Of a DNA stretch of 64,000 nt, positions 32,707 through 42,827 are shown in pieces (the stretch's first letter is position 1; each line of letters opens with the position of its first letter). The stretch is from Rhizophagus irregularis (lineage: Eukaryota; Glomeromycota; Glomeromycetes; Glomerales; Glomeraceae): assembly GCF_026210795.1 (NCBI RefSeq), contig NC_089435.1, forward strand, positions 3,968,001 through 4,032,000, given 5' to 3'. Below the pieces are notes generated by a model, which made no database searches, was not told the origin of the DNA, and saw only the letters and a list, made by a program, of their open reading frames with translations. Both the position numbers and the translations under genes were made by a program.

Positions 32707-33822
32707 AAGACCCCGAAGAATACATATACAACTCAAATCCAGACCCAAAATATTAATATAACTTTATACGCCTAATTTTATTAGAAGCTTTATACAAAAT
32801 CATTACATAAGTTCAAATTTTATTATAAATTATACAATTATAAATCTGAGTTTATATAAAAAAAAATTTTTAAAGAAAAATTTCAAATAAATTTTATTGA
32901 AAAATTCTAATAAATACTTAAAAAATTTCTTAAAAAAACAACTATTAAAAAATAACTTAAATAAAATTTTTAAACAAAATTGCATGTTAAAATTTTAAAT
33001 ACCTTATAGATATTAATGCCCAATATGTATAATATAGTAAGTTTTATGCAAAAATTTGGGTGTATACTACAAAATAAAAGAAAATACATTTTGTTATGTA
33101 TCTTACCACCCAGTGATCGTAAAAAGATGAAACACAGCTCGTTGGATTCGTCTTGACAAGACGAATCGAATGATAGTAGTTTCGTGTTTCTAGGTGTGAT
33201 AGGTGTTGAGCTATACCACACATCGGCACTTTGTATTTTCGTCCACTGTGCATTTTTACATTTTATCACATAACTCGGCATCTATCGCACCTAGAAATAT
33301 GAAACTACCACCATTCGACTCGTCGTATTGAGACGAATCTAACAAGCTGTGTTTCGTTTCTCTACGATCACTGGATGCCGAGATATGTAATAAAAAGTAT
33401 TTTTTTTTTTTAATTTTGTAAATGAATTTTAAAAAAATTTCATCATTTTTATTAAAAAAATGTTTTTAAACGAACCCCTAAAAACTTCTCAAACAAAAAA
33501 CAATTTCTATTAAAAAATATTTCAAGTGTTTTTTAAAACAAATAAAAAAACTCTTTATTAAAAAATATCTTAAAAATTTCTTAAAACAAAAAATAAAAAA
33601 AATAAAAAATTTTAAACATATATAAAAAAAATTTTAATATCCGTTATATAAAATGAAAATCTTACTTATAGTAAAAATCATTATTGTTATACAAATAAAA
33701 ATCTGACTTTTTGCGTAACTGCTATTTGGTTATACAATTTCAAACATATGACTTATTAAGAAATTACATAGTAAGTTTATACAAAATTGGATCCCAGTAT
33801 TATATGTATTCTTCGGGGTCCT
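32707..33822. mobile_element. hAT-like element, AGGACCC family, copy 2 of 3
   Basis: Ends AAGACCCCGAAGAATACATA and inverted AGGACCCCGAAGAATACATA, perfect 8-bp duplication acgttagt at 32699-32706 and 33823-33830. Terminal sequence matches 5792-6960 closely. It is inserted in the micro-exon array and itself contains a foldback (33,100-33,382). Confidence 0.87.
33100..33382. repeat. Foldback with the GACGAATC module
   Basis: Inverted arms of about 110 bp carry CCAGTGATCGTA, an AAACACAGCTCGTTGGATTC-type stretch, GTCTTGACAAGACGAATCGA and a TAGTTTC...TTTCTAGGTG end. The two small frames 32970-33281 and 33044-33253 lie over it and are not credible genes. Confidence 0.65.
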
Positions 33823-34990
33823 ACGTTAGTAAACGTTTCCTAATAAAAATTTAAAAAAAAATAGATTTTAAAAGTTTTGAAGTGAATCTCTTCGAAACTT
33901 ACCATCCGATACTAAACCAACGAATTCTATTGTATACCTAGATAAATAAAAGAAAAAGGAAATGTTAGTAAACATTTCCTAATTTTTAAAAAAAACAAAC
34001 AAACAACGGTAGTTTCGTAACGAAATGTATGAAACTTACCGTTTCAGGACCCGTATCCAATACCGGATATTCTCGAACTTACAAAAAATAAAGGATCAGT
34101 TAGAACGGTTCTTAATAAAAATTCTATTTTAAAAAGTTATTTAAGTTTTGTAACGAAATGAAACTTACCCAACTGTTCGTCCGTTCCGAACACACTCCGA
34201 TCCTACAAAAATGATTAAGGGACGTTAACAAATAAAAATTAAAAAAAAAATCAATTTTAAAAGTTTCAAAGTGAAACTTTTCGAAACCTACCATTCCACT
34301 ACTATATCCAAGATCTGAAGTCGAACACCTACAAAAAAAATTATAGGAAACATTAGTGCCGTTTCCTAAAAGAAATTAAAAAAATTTTTTTAAAAAAGTT
34401 TACCATTTCATTTTCCAATCGAATACGTCGAGTCTTACAAAAAAAATTATAGAAAACGTCAGTTTCCTAAACTAAAAGGATTGAAAAAATATAATTTACA
34501 AAAGTTTCAAAGCTTTCGAAACTTACTATTTGGAAAACGGGAAAATGAAAGGGAAGAGAAGAATGAAAAGGGAAGGGAGTAATGAAAGAGAAAGAGAAGG
34601 GAGGAGGGGAAACGAAAGGAAAGGGAGGAGGAAAAACGAAGGGCGAAAAAAGAAATTTTTAAAAAAAGTTTAAAAAAAGTTTCGAAGCAAATGCTTTGAA
34701 ACTTACCATTTTGGAAATGGGAGGAAGGGGAGAAAGCGAAAAAGAAAGGGGAGAACGAAAGAGAAAGGGAAGGGGAGAACAAAAAGGGAAGGAGGAGCGA
34801 AAAGGGAAGGGGAAACAAAAGGGAGAAAAAAGAAATTATAAAAAAAAGCTTAAAAAAAGTTTCAAAGCAAACGCTTTGAAACTTACCATTTGGGAAATAG
34901 GAGAAAAGGGAAGGGAATAACGAAAGAGAAAGAGAAGGGGAGAACGAAAGAGAGAAAAGGAAAGTTGTGAGAAAAAAATTAAGCTTTTGC

Positions 34991-36003
34991 TAAAAAAAGC
35001 TTAATTTTTTTTTTCGCAATACCGCAGCACTGCAGCAGGCGCAGCGGTAATTATTAATCCAGTATCACGTGATACACGTGATATGTAGATTTATATAAAT
35101 AGGAGGCTTTTCCCTGAAATTTTTTTTTATATTTTTTTTAATAGATGTATATATGTGCTTATATATACACATATATATATCTATTAACTTTAATACTTTA
35201 CGAAAAGCCCCTTCTCTATAAATAGGTAGAGGTTATAAAGTACCTATAAAGGGAGAGTCATTGCTGCTCCCTCCGCCTATTTTATAGTGATAAAAAGAGG
35301 GAGTCTTCAGTAGTAAGTTTTGATGTGTATTTATATACATTAATTATTAATATTAAACAACACAATATACATATTAAATTACACCTGATATTAAAAAATA
35401 TGTATAATGTTAAAAAACACTAATAAAAATGGGTGTATTTTTATACTAAATTGCAGTATAACAAACTTTGTATTTATATATATCGCTTATTAGCATTTAA
35501 CAATATGTTAAACTACATTATGTGTTGAAAAATATGTATAGTATTAATAAATAGAAATAACAACTAGTGTTTTTTTATACTAAATTTTAATAAAACAACA
35601 TTTTGTGTTTGTTTACATTGATTGATGCCATTAAACTACATTGCATATCATATTGAACTATACTTGACATTAAACAACATAAAAAAACTTGTAAAATTAT
35701 ACGTATATAACAGCATTCAGTGTTAATCATTACAGTATACAGTATTAAACAATAGGATGTATCGTATTAAACAACTTCTTAATGTTAATTAACACTAAAA
35801 TTATGTAAAGCAACACTTTTAAAACTTGCTGATGTATGCCTTTCCAGTACAAAACTATACAATATATAGTAAATTACTGAAAAAGAGGATAATCTTATGA
35901 TTAGAAAATGCAATCAAAATCTTTGATGAAAACTAATTATATATATAGATTAAAAAATTGGGATATTATTTATTAATTTTATTTTTTCATTTAAGACAAG
36001 ATA
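34991..36003. other. Gene-free stretch with TATTAAACAACA repeats
   Basis: No gene. A short GC-richer spot (GCAGCACTGCAGCAGGCGCAG, read 35,023-35,043 in part) is followed by palindromic ATCACGTGATACACGTGAT near 35,065 and a TATATACACATATATA run. From 35,300 to 35,830 irregular copies of ATTAAACAACA and AATATGTATA occur, suggesting a decayed tandem repeat. Confidence 0.4.
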
Positions 36004-36005
36004 TA

Positions 36006-36177
36006 CAGTCAACTCTTGTTATAACGAACCCTAGGTTTCAGACCCCAACTTCGCTATCAGGCTATAGTGAAGATTTTAAGAGATTTGATTGGTTAATTCG
36101 TTATAGCAAGGGGAAATTTATTATAGTTGTCTGAAAAATTCACTATATCAAGGGTTCGCTATATCAAGGTTTGACTG
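36006..36177. mobile_element. 172-bp pogo-like MITE
   Basis: TIRs CAGTCAACTCTTGTTATAAC and inverted CAGTCAAACCTTGATATAGC, then GAACCC, with TA at 36004-36005 and 36178-36179. CAGT plus TA duplication matches the larger element at 22421-24274 in type. Confidence 0.82.
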
Positions 36178-36806
36178 TATAAAATATCACAATAGTAACC
36201 AATCAAAAACATTTATCTGATAGTGACAGGAAGTTATTAGACATACAGAAAAAATAGCTAAGTTATTAGAGCTGGATTGGCTATAATGATACAAATTGCA
36301 CTTTTAACTTTGAATACAAAATTGGCATACTTATATTGACAACCAAGTTGAATTGTAAAATTGATGCAATAATTACGATCACTGGACATTACGTAGTATA
36401 TTTTCGTTCAATTTTAGCCAGAACTTTAGGTATAATTAAACTGACCTGAAATTGGTAAACTAATAAAAATACTTGGGTTCCATGCCAGTTCTATGATAGT
36501 TTCAGGAGAATTTCAAGCACTACTAAATCATTACTATGGCATCAGCTTGGATTTTTCAAATCATATGCCTTAAAGATTAGTCTAAATAATGCCATAGTGC
36601 TGATCAAATTTAAACACAAATTTACATCAAATTACTATGCCACTTGATACAATATTTTTTTACCATATTTTGGTATTTAGAAAGGTAACCAAATAGGTAC
36701 AAATTCTTAATATAGAACTAATATCTAAACTAGTATAAAGACTAGTACCCTCATTATAAAATCAGGTATTCAAAGAAGACTGGAAAGCTAGAACTAGAAT
36801 TCTAAA

Positions 36807-37580
36807 TAGAGTTCCGAATAGGTTAACCAAATTCAGGTAACCTGACAGGTTGACCAGGATCCCGTTTACTTATAATAAAAGTCACTGTAGAAAATTGGCT
36901 CTTTACTAATAGTTTTTACCTTACTTTTTTCTTAAATTCTATTGGTTAATTAGCTAAAAAGGAAAAAAATCATAACAATGTAACATAAAATTTCCTTTTA
37001 TAATAGGATCTGCAAAGAATTTTATATATGATTTTTACCAGTACTGGATGACCTATCTTATAAGTAAGCGAGGTCCTGGTTGACCTGAATTTATCAGGTC
37101 AGGTTTAGCAATTGCAATTTAGCATCAGTTCAGGTTGTAACATCAATATAACCTGAATGACCTGTTGATCTGAAACTATGATTTATATAATATAAGTGAT
37201 AGTATTATAATTCACTTTTTATATTAATTTATATAATAAAAGTGAGTTGCAATATTGAGATTCCCTTTTTATATTGATTTTATATAATAAAAGTGAGTTG
37301 CGATATCAGAATTCACTTTTTTATGTTAATTCTATATATAAAAGTGAGTTACGATATCGGGATTCACTTTTTTATATTGATTTTATATAAAAAAAGTTAG
37401 ATGCGATATTGCGATTCACCTTTTTATATGATTTTAATATAAAAAAGTGAATCGCAATATTTTCAAAAAAAATGGTTTACACCATTTTTTTTTTTTTGAT
37501 ATTTTAATAAAAAGCCTGAAAATTTTCAGATTTCAGTTCAGGTCAGGTTAAACAGATAATCTGATATAACCTAATCTGAC
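36807..37580. mobile_element. hAT-like TAGAG family relic carrying a younger MITE
   Basis: Left end TAGAGTTCCGAATAGGTT with AGGTAACCTGACAGGTTGAC subterminal words; right end AGGTCAGGTT...CTGAACTTTA. The two sides of the MITE at 36856-37077 rejoin cleanly. The part 37190-37500 consists of about 58-bp units alternating TATTGATTTTATATAA and AAAAGTGAGTTGCGATAT, also seen at 40080-40170 and 63610-63720. I could not define the duplication at the outer ends. Confidence 0.55.
36856..37077. mobile_element. 222-bp hAT-like MITE, copy 3 of 3
   Basis: Perfect 8-bp duplication ggttgacc at 36848-36855 and 37078-37085. The core AAATTCTATTGGTTAATT and AACAATGTAACATAAAATTT match the copies at 1834-2057 and 38308-38531. 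Its ends have diverged (CCCGTTTACTTATAATAA). Confidence 0.82.
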
Positions 37581-37800
37581 CTAACCTGAACTTTAGTTCA
37601 AAGCAGTTGATGGTAAAAATTTCTAAATGGCCAAGTTAGTCATATTGAGGATGATTGCCAGAGTCATTAGACCAAAAAATTACTTCATTTCGGTCTGATT
37701 CAGATTATGTTAAAAATTCAGTTTAGTCCAGTCCTATAATGAAAAATCTGAAATTCTGATTGGCTGTTATAATATCACGTGACCAAAATTAAAATTTTTA

Positions 37801-38040
37801 CCAAAATTATAACTGTATTCTAATTCCATAATTCTGGTTCTATAGCAATCTATCTAATATGTGTAGCTTCAATTTAAGCCTATATTCGATTTGTGTAATG
37901 TATATACCATATAAGGAAATTATGCATCTTTATGGACTAATATTATACAAAGTAAACATAGGCTTAAAACGAAACTACATATGTCAGGAAGATCACTATA
38001 GAATCAGAATTATAGAATTAGAATACAGTTATAATTTTGG
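37801..38040. repeat. Inverted repeat with about 50-bp arms
   Basis: Arm 37801-37850 (CCAAAATTATAACTGTATTC onward) and arm 37991-38040 (ending GAATACAGTTATAATTTTGG) are near-complementary. The frame 37859-38131 spans the loop and one arm and is not a convincing gene. Confidence 0.6.
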
Positions 38041-38212
38041 CAAATTTTTAGTCCAGTCTAGTCTCAACCTGTTTAATTCAGTCCAGGTTACATTTATAAT
38101 CCTACCAAAATGGAAACTGGGCCAGTACTAAATATTTCAGCCTGGATGAAGATTAACCCTTGTACCGAACCAATCCTAATTTTCAATCTGGATTGCCAGA
38201 TTATCGCACCGG

Positions 38213-38592
38213 TTAGAGCTTTAGGTTGCAGGTAATCTTATAGGTTGACCTGAATTTTTCAGGTTAGGTTTAGCAATTGCAATTCAGCATTAGTTCAGAT
38301 TGTAACAGAACCTGCCTACTACTAAGATATATTACCGGTAGAAATTTTACTTTCATATGAAACCTTACATTAAGATTTGCTTAAATTCTATTGGTTAATT
38401 GACTAAAAAGGAAAAAAATTATAACAATATAACATAAAATTTCCTTTTATAGTAAGATCTTTAAAGAATTTTATATGTAAACTTTACCTTAGGCTATAGA
38501 GTGACCTATCTTAATAGTAAGTAGGGTTCTGTTGTAATATTAATATAACCTGAATGACCTGTTGACCTGAAACTATGATTTTATATAATAAG
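38213..38592. mobile_element. TAGAG-family relic split by a MITE
   Basis: Starts TAGAGCTTTAGGTTGCAGG, continues with GGTTGACCTGAATTTTTCAG and TAGCAATTGCAATTCAGC, matching the left part of the relic at 36807-37580. A MITE sits at 38308-38531. The right end is lost next to the element at 38593. Confidence 0.55.
38308..38531. mobile_element. 224-bp hAT-like MITE, copy 2 of 3
   Basis: Ends GAACCTGCCTACTACTAAG and inverted AGAACCCTACTTACTATTAAG; flanks ttgtaaca and ttgtaata match at 7 of 8. Interior nearly identical to 1834-2057. Confidence 0.82.
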
Positions 38593-38778
38593 TAAAGTTG
38601 CTTGTCAAAATTAGTGAATTTCGTCATGTCGAAATTGTCAAAATTATTTTTCCATTTCGTCATTTGCATTTTAGTTAATTTTAATAATAAAATAATTTCG
38701 TCATTTCATCATGTCAAAATGTCGAAATTATTTTTACCATTTTGACAATGGCCTTTTTATTTTCGGCAAGCAACTTTA
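38593..38778. mobile_element. 186-bp hAT-like MITE, TAAAGTTGC family
   Basis: TIRs TAAAGTTGCTTGTC and inverted TAAAGTTGCTTGCC; perfect 8-bp duplication ataataag at 38585-38592 and 38779-38786. The interior is built of TTTCGTCATTTC and GTCGAAATT words. A relative lies at 39722-39965. Confidence 0.85.
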
Positions 38779-38820
38779 ATAATAAGTACTAAATTATAGT
38801 ATTACTAGGAACAGTCTTTC

Positions 38821-39491
38821 AGGATCCCAAACAATACTAATATAGGTAGGAGCTGAAGATGCGTCATCATCTTAGTAGCTCTCAATATGTTAGAATTTGG
38901 GAATGCGTACAATCATCAAAAAATTTTGATAAGGTTAGAATTTGATTTTGCGTAATTTTGATTTGATTTTAGGATGGTATGATGTTGGATTTGCTTATTT
39001 TTGATATATTTTTGGAAATAAGGTAATAATAATTAATTTTATTTAACGATCATCTTAAAATAAAATTTTTTTTTTTTTCGAAAAAAATCTTTTCTGTATT
39101 GCATAAATAATGTTTCATTGGAAATATGGTAAAGAGTGATTGGCTAACATAAATACGTTACTCATATTATTAATGCAAAAAAAGTAAGTATGTATATGTG
39201 GGAAATAATCAAATTAAACCACAAGTATGAAGAAGATTATTTAAATAGATATGTAGCATGTTCAGGATGTAAAGCAGACGAAGACAGAGAACAATTTGAT
39301 ACAACTAATAAAAGAGCCAATTAAAATTTTAAAAACTGACTTGAAGTTAGAGGATTAAAATGCGTATTTTGTAAAAATTTCAGGGGTTAGGAACTATAAA
39401 TGCGTACTGATCATAGTCAAAAGTGCTGCGTACAGCTAATAGTAAATTTTTTTTTCTGGACCTTACCTATATCAGTATTGTTCGGGGTCTT
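38821..39491. mobile_element. hAT-like element, AGGACCC family, copy 3 of 3
   Basis: Ends AGGATCCCAAACAATACTAA and inverted AAGACCCCGAACAATACTGA; perfect 8-bp duplication agtctttc at 38813-38820 and 39492-39499. A short frame at 39190-39324 encodes 44 residues with ACSGCKADEDREQF, followed out of frame by RGLKCVFCKNF; the paired CxxC motifs look like a broken zinc-ribbon exon, possibly part of an ancestral gene of the autonomous element. Confidence 0.8.
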
Positions 39492-39629
39492 AGTCTTTCT
39501 TTATAAATAAACATTAATTACATAAATTTATAGAAATCATTCCAGACGTATATTACTAGGAAATGGGAACCGTTGCAAGTCTAAAGTGAGGTATAATAAA
39601 TAAAAATATAGCGATATTCTACTAATTAG

Positions 39630-39720
39630 CAGCATAATGCCTTGGAATTCCAGTAATTTCTGCTGATTAACAGCATAACATCTTGGAATTCTGGTAATTT
39701 TCTGCTGATTAGCAGTATAA
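39630..39720. repeat. Tandem units of about 50 bp split by a MITE
   Basis: Copies of TTAGCAGCATAATGCCTTGG followed by AATTCCAGTAATTTCTGCTG repeat at about 39,627 and 39,667; the third unit is interrupted at 39,721 and resumes at 39,966 (AGTATAACACCTTGGAATTC). Confidence 0.7.
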
Positions 39721-39721
39721 T

Positions 39722-39965
39722 TAAGGTTGCTTATCTAAACCTCTTCAAAATCCTACAATTAGTTTCGTCAAAATTTTACTATAGATTTATTATAGTTTCG
39801 GCAGAGTTTTGGCAGTTTCAGCATTTATAATAAGTTTTGGCAGTTTCGCCTTTCTCCAAAGTTTTGCCAGTTTTTTAATATAACTTTAATATAGTTTTGG
39901 CAGAATTTCGCTTTTCAGCAAAATGCCATCTTGCCTAAACTCCTAGGTTTCGGCAAGCAACCTTA
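39722..39965. mobile_element. 244-bp hAT-like MITE, TAAGGTTGC family
   Basis: TIRs TAAGGTTGCTTATC and inverted TAAGGTTGCTTGCC; flanks agtataat and agtataac match at 7 of 8. The interior has AGTTTTGGCAG and AGTTTCGGCAG repeats. Related at its ends to 38593-38778. Confidence 0.8.
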
Positions 39966-40230
39966 AGTATAACACCTTGGAATTCCTAGACAGAGAAACT
40001 CACGTAATTGAAATTTTACACATTATTTCTATAGATCATCATAGTGCATAGACATATATAGTTCTTCGCTTCGCTCTGGACAATAATTCACTTTTTATAT
40101 TGATTTTATATATAAAAAGTGAATTGCAGTATCAAAATTCACTTTTTTATATTGATTTTATATTTATTGCTATTTGCGATCACAGCTAATACTTCTATAA
40201 AAATATGATTATCATAATTTTGTGAATACC

Positions 40231-42312
40231 AGCATAGCAAGCATAGCGAACATGCTTTTATCACTTTGCTGATCATTCATCGATATCATGTCACATTAAT
40301 TTTGAAGCTATGGTTAAAGCCATAAAATTCTTAGCCAAACTATACTAATGTCTTTTTAGTAGTATAATTTATGAAAAATAAAAAAAAATTATATTGTTAA
40401 AGTTAACTTTAAACTGAAATTTTCAATAATTTGATATTTGCCTATATTTGCCGATCATCTGCTAATTTGACTTTGGAGCTTCAGGCGAAGTCACAGATTT
40501 ACGGGCGAAACTTAAAATTTTTAAAATATATTATTTAGGTATTCAAGAATCAATAGCCAAAATAATCATGTAGAATTTTAGGTAATCAAAAAGTTATCAT
40601 TGAGCAAATGTTTATGAATATTATTAAAAACACATATAAACAAAATTTGTAAAACTTTATTAACTGTTTAAAGAATTTTTTTTGATAAATTTAATATGCA
40701 GTAAATTTAAATGAATGTTAAATTGTCTGTAAAATTATTATTATGTAGGATTTTCAACCAAAGTAATTATAACGAAATGATAAAATTGAATAAATGATCG
40801 ACAAATGATTGATAAAATTGTGATAAAGTAAAGATGTCCGCTATGCTAGCATATATAGCAGGCTTTTGATTTTATCACACAATTTTTTTCGATTTTATCA
40901 TGTGATATACAATTCCGATATGAAACATTGTTTAATTTTTTAAAAAATTCAGCATATTAATATATCCTTAAATTCTATCAATATATATGTCCTATATTAA
41001 ATTTTAATTATACCAATTTTTATTAAAATCAGATTATTATTGGCCAACTTTTATATGTAACAACTTATTAATTTAACGTGATCAATACATTTTTTTGATA
41101 TAAATATTTGGTGAATTCAAAATTCTACATAATAATTATAACTCAAACTTTCCAAATTAATAAATAGCAACTTGATATACTTGTATTCAAAATTTTACTG
41201 AATATGGATGTAAAATAAAGAACTTTAATATATATCATCTGTATAAAATTAAAATTGAACATAATTCTTATAAAAAAAATGCAAATAATTTAACTTACAT
41301 ATAAACTAGGCAGATATTTTTATATTCACTTTAAAGAATAGACCAAGACCTATCCAATAAATTAAAAATTACTTTGGTTGAATCATTGGTTGATGAATAA
41401 ATGCATTCAACACATTTATTTCTAATTATGAATTTGATTGTCAACATTTCTATATGTAGTGAATCAATTGGAAAGATCTTTGATTCCAAAATTAGAGTGT
41501 GATTTAATCTTTTAAAATGTAAAATTATTTGTTTAGCCAATATACTCACTGAGAAAATAATACCATATTACTAATATTACATCATAAAATTTCTTACCAA
41601 TAAGTTATTTTTAAGATTTTGTATTTTATTTAAAGAAATGAAAAAGAGTCATTCACTATTCAAAGAAAATAAAATTTTAGAAAGATCAGTTCCTAACAGA
41701 GAAAAATTATGTAAATAACTTATTATAAAACCCAAAAAAAATTTTTTAAGAAGTTGTTAAATATACAAAAAAAAGAGCTTCTTCAAATGGGTTCTTCCAT
41801 CATAAATTTCAATAAACATATAGTAAATTAAAAAGCTTAAGTAAAAACAAATCTTTGAATATGTCTGTTTCCATTGTTGTAAATAGATCTCATATTTCTT
41901 TGTTTTTTTAGCTTATTACAATTTGAAAGAAAATGTACTATGCTTATTTTCGTTTTATAAGAAGTTTTCAAGTATTTATAACTTCTGGATTCCGTCTCCA
42001 ATAGCCAGATTCCTTTGTAATACGTTTAAACATAACCTGAAGAATCGATTTTTTTTATTGTTCTTCGCTATTAAATTTTTTGTGACACAATTAAAATAAA
42101 TTAGTACAATTATCATATGCCAATACATTTGATATCCAGCCAATAAAATACATATCTATATAACAAACAATTACATCAGTGTTATGACTGTTACGTCATT
42201 TAAAATTACTTGAAAACTTGATGATTTATTTAAATTTTATTTGTTATTTAAGCAAAAATCACATTTGCCAATCATCATGTGATTATTCGAAAATCGGAAA
42301 GCCTGCTATGCT
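40231..42312. mobile_element. 2.08-kb hAT-like element with decayed interior
   Basis: Ends CAGCATAGCAAGC and inverted AGCATAGCAGGC, with a perfect 8-bp duplication gtgaatac at 40223-40230 and 42313-42320. Subterminal words (TTATCACGTGAT-like, GCTATGCTAGCATATATAGC at 40,840-40,860) repeat inside. Only a weak 72-codon minus-strand frame at 41331-41549 (NKCVECIYSS) could be a coding remnant; I do not count it as a gene. Confidence 0.75.
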
Positions 42313-42394
42313 GTGAATACCTATAATTTTTCTAAAAATCATTTAGAAAATAGTTGATAACCTGTGAATACCAATGGAAATTATAAAAAAATCT

Positions 42395-42480
42395 CAATGT
42401 TTCAAGTAGTTTACTTATAAGCAAGTTTTTTAACTTTGTGTAATAATAACAGTTTTTTATAAGTAAACTACTCAAATAAT
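42395..42480. repeat. Hairpin GAGTAGTTTACTTATAA
   Basis: AGTAGTTTACTTATAAGCAA and TTTTTTATAAGTAAACTACT are inverted around a 30-nt AT-rich loop. Confidence 0.6.
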
Positions 42481-42827
42481 TAGGAATTTCCATGATTTCC
42501 TCCAGTAATCATAGGTAATCAATCCTTTTCTAGCAGATTATTTATTGCCATTTTCAAAATAGTATGCGCAGTATCGATCATTTGATTAAAAAAAACCCCG
42601 ATTTTTGCTAAATATTTTAAATCCAATATATATGTCGCATTATTTTTTAACGATACCTAAGATTTCCCAGCATTATTTGCACTAGTAGGTTCACCTACAG
42701 CTTTTTATAGAGTTATAGACCAAGTTATTACGTAATATTTGAAAGTTTTTTTCATTCAAAGTTTGCGATTATTCGCTGATTATTAAGATTATTCAAATTT
42801 TTCAACTTTAGACGTTGTTTTTTCCCA

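Larger units (their letters stand above)
31970..34990 (-). repeat. Array of about 11 micro-exon-like cassettes
   Basis: On the minus strand the word GTAAGTTTC (a strong splice donor plus context) recurs at about 34878, 34698, 34517, 34396 (degenerate), 34283 (GTAGGTTTC), 34159, 34030, 33893, 32617, 32247 (GTAAGTTTT) and 32122. Each is preceded by a 30-60 nt segment that starts after TTTTTGTAG or TTATAG, for example 34 nt at about 34167-34200 and 37 nt at about 34290-34326. Segments end in similar sequence (GGATG, GGAATG, GAAACG, GAAACC). Introns share a TTTCAAA-loop-TTTGAAAC hairpin. Period is about 110-190 bp. The three units nearest 35 kb have long pyrimidine tracts instead of compact segments. 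It may be a gene with tandem repeats in tiny exons, or a satellite that mimics splice sites. A hAT-like element and a cox1 fragment interrupt it. Confidence 0.55.

Noticed and set aside
34507-34920. Ser/Leu/Phe/Pro-rich minus frame and Lys/Glu/Gly-rich plus frame
   Set aside because: Both are translations of a polypyrimidine/polypurine tract in the cassette array, not protein-like.
37859-38131. 90-codon frame MCSFNLSLYSICVMY
   Set aside because: Lies over the arms and loop of an inverted repeat; residue content reflects AT-rich DNA.
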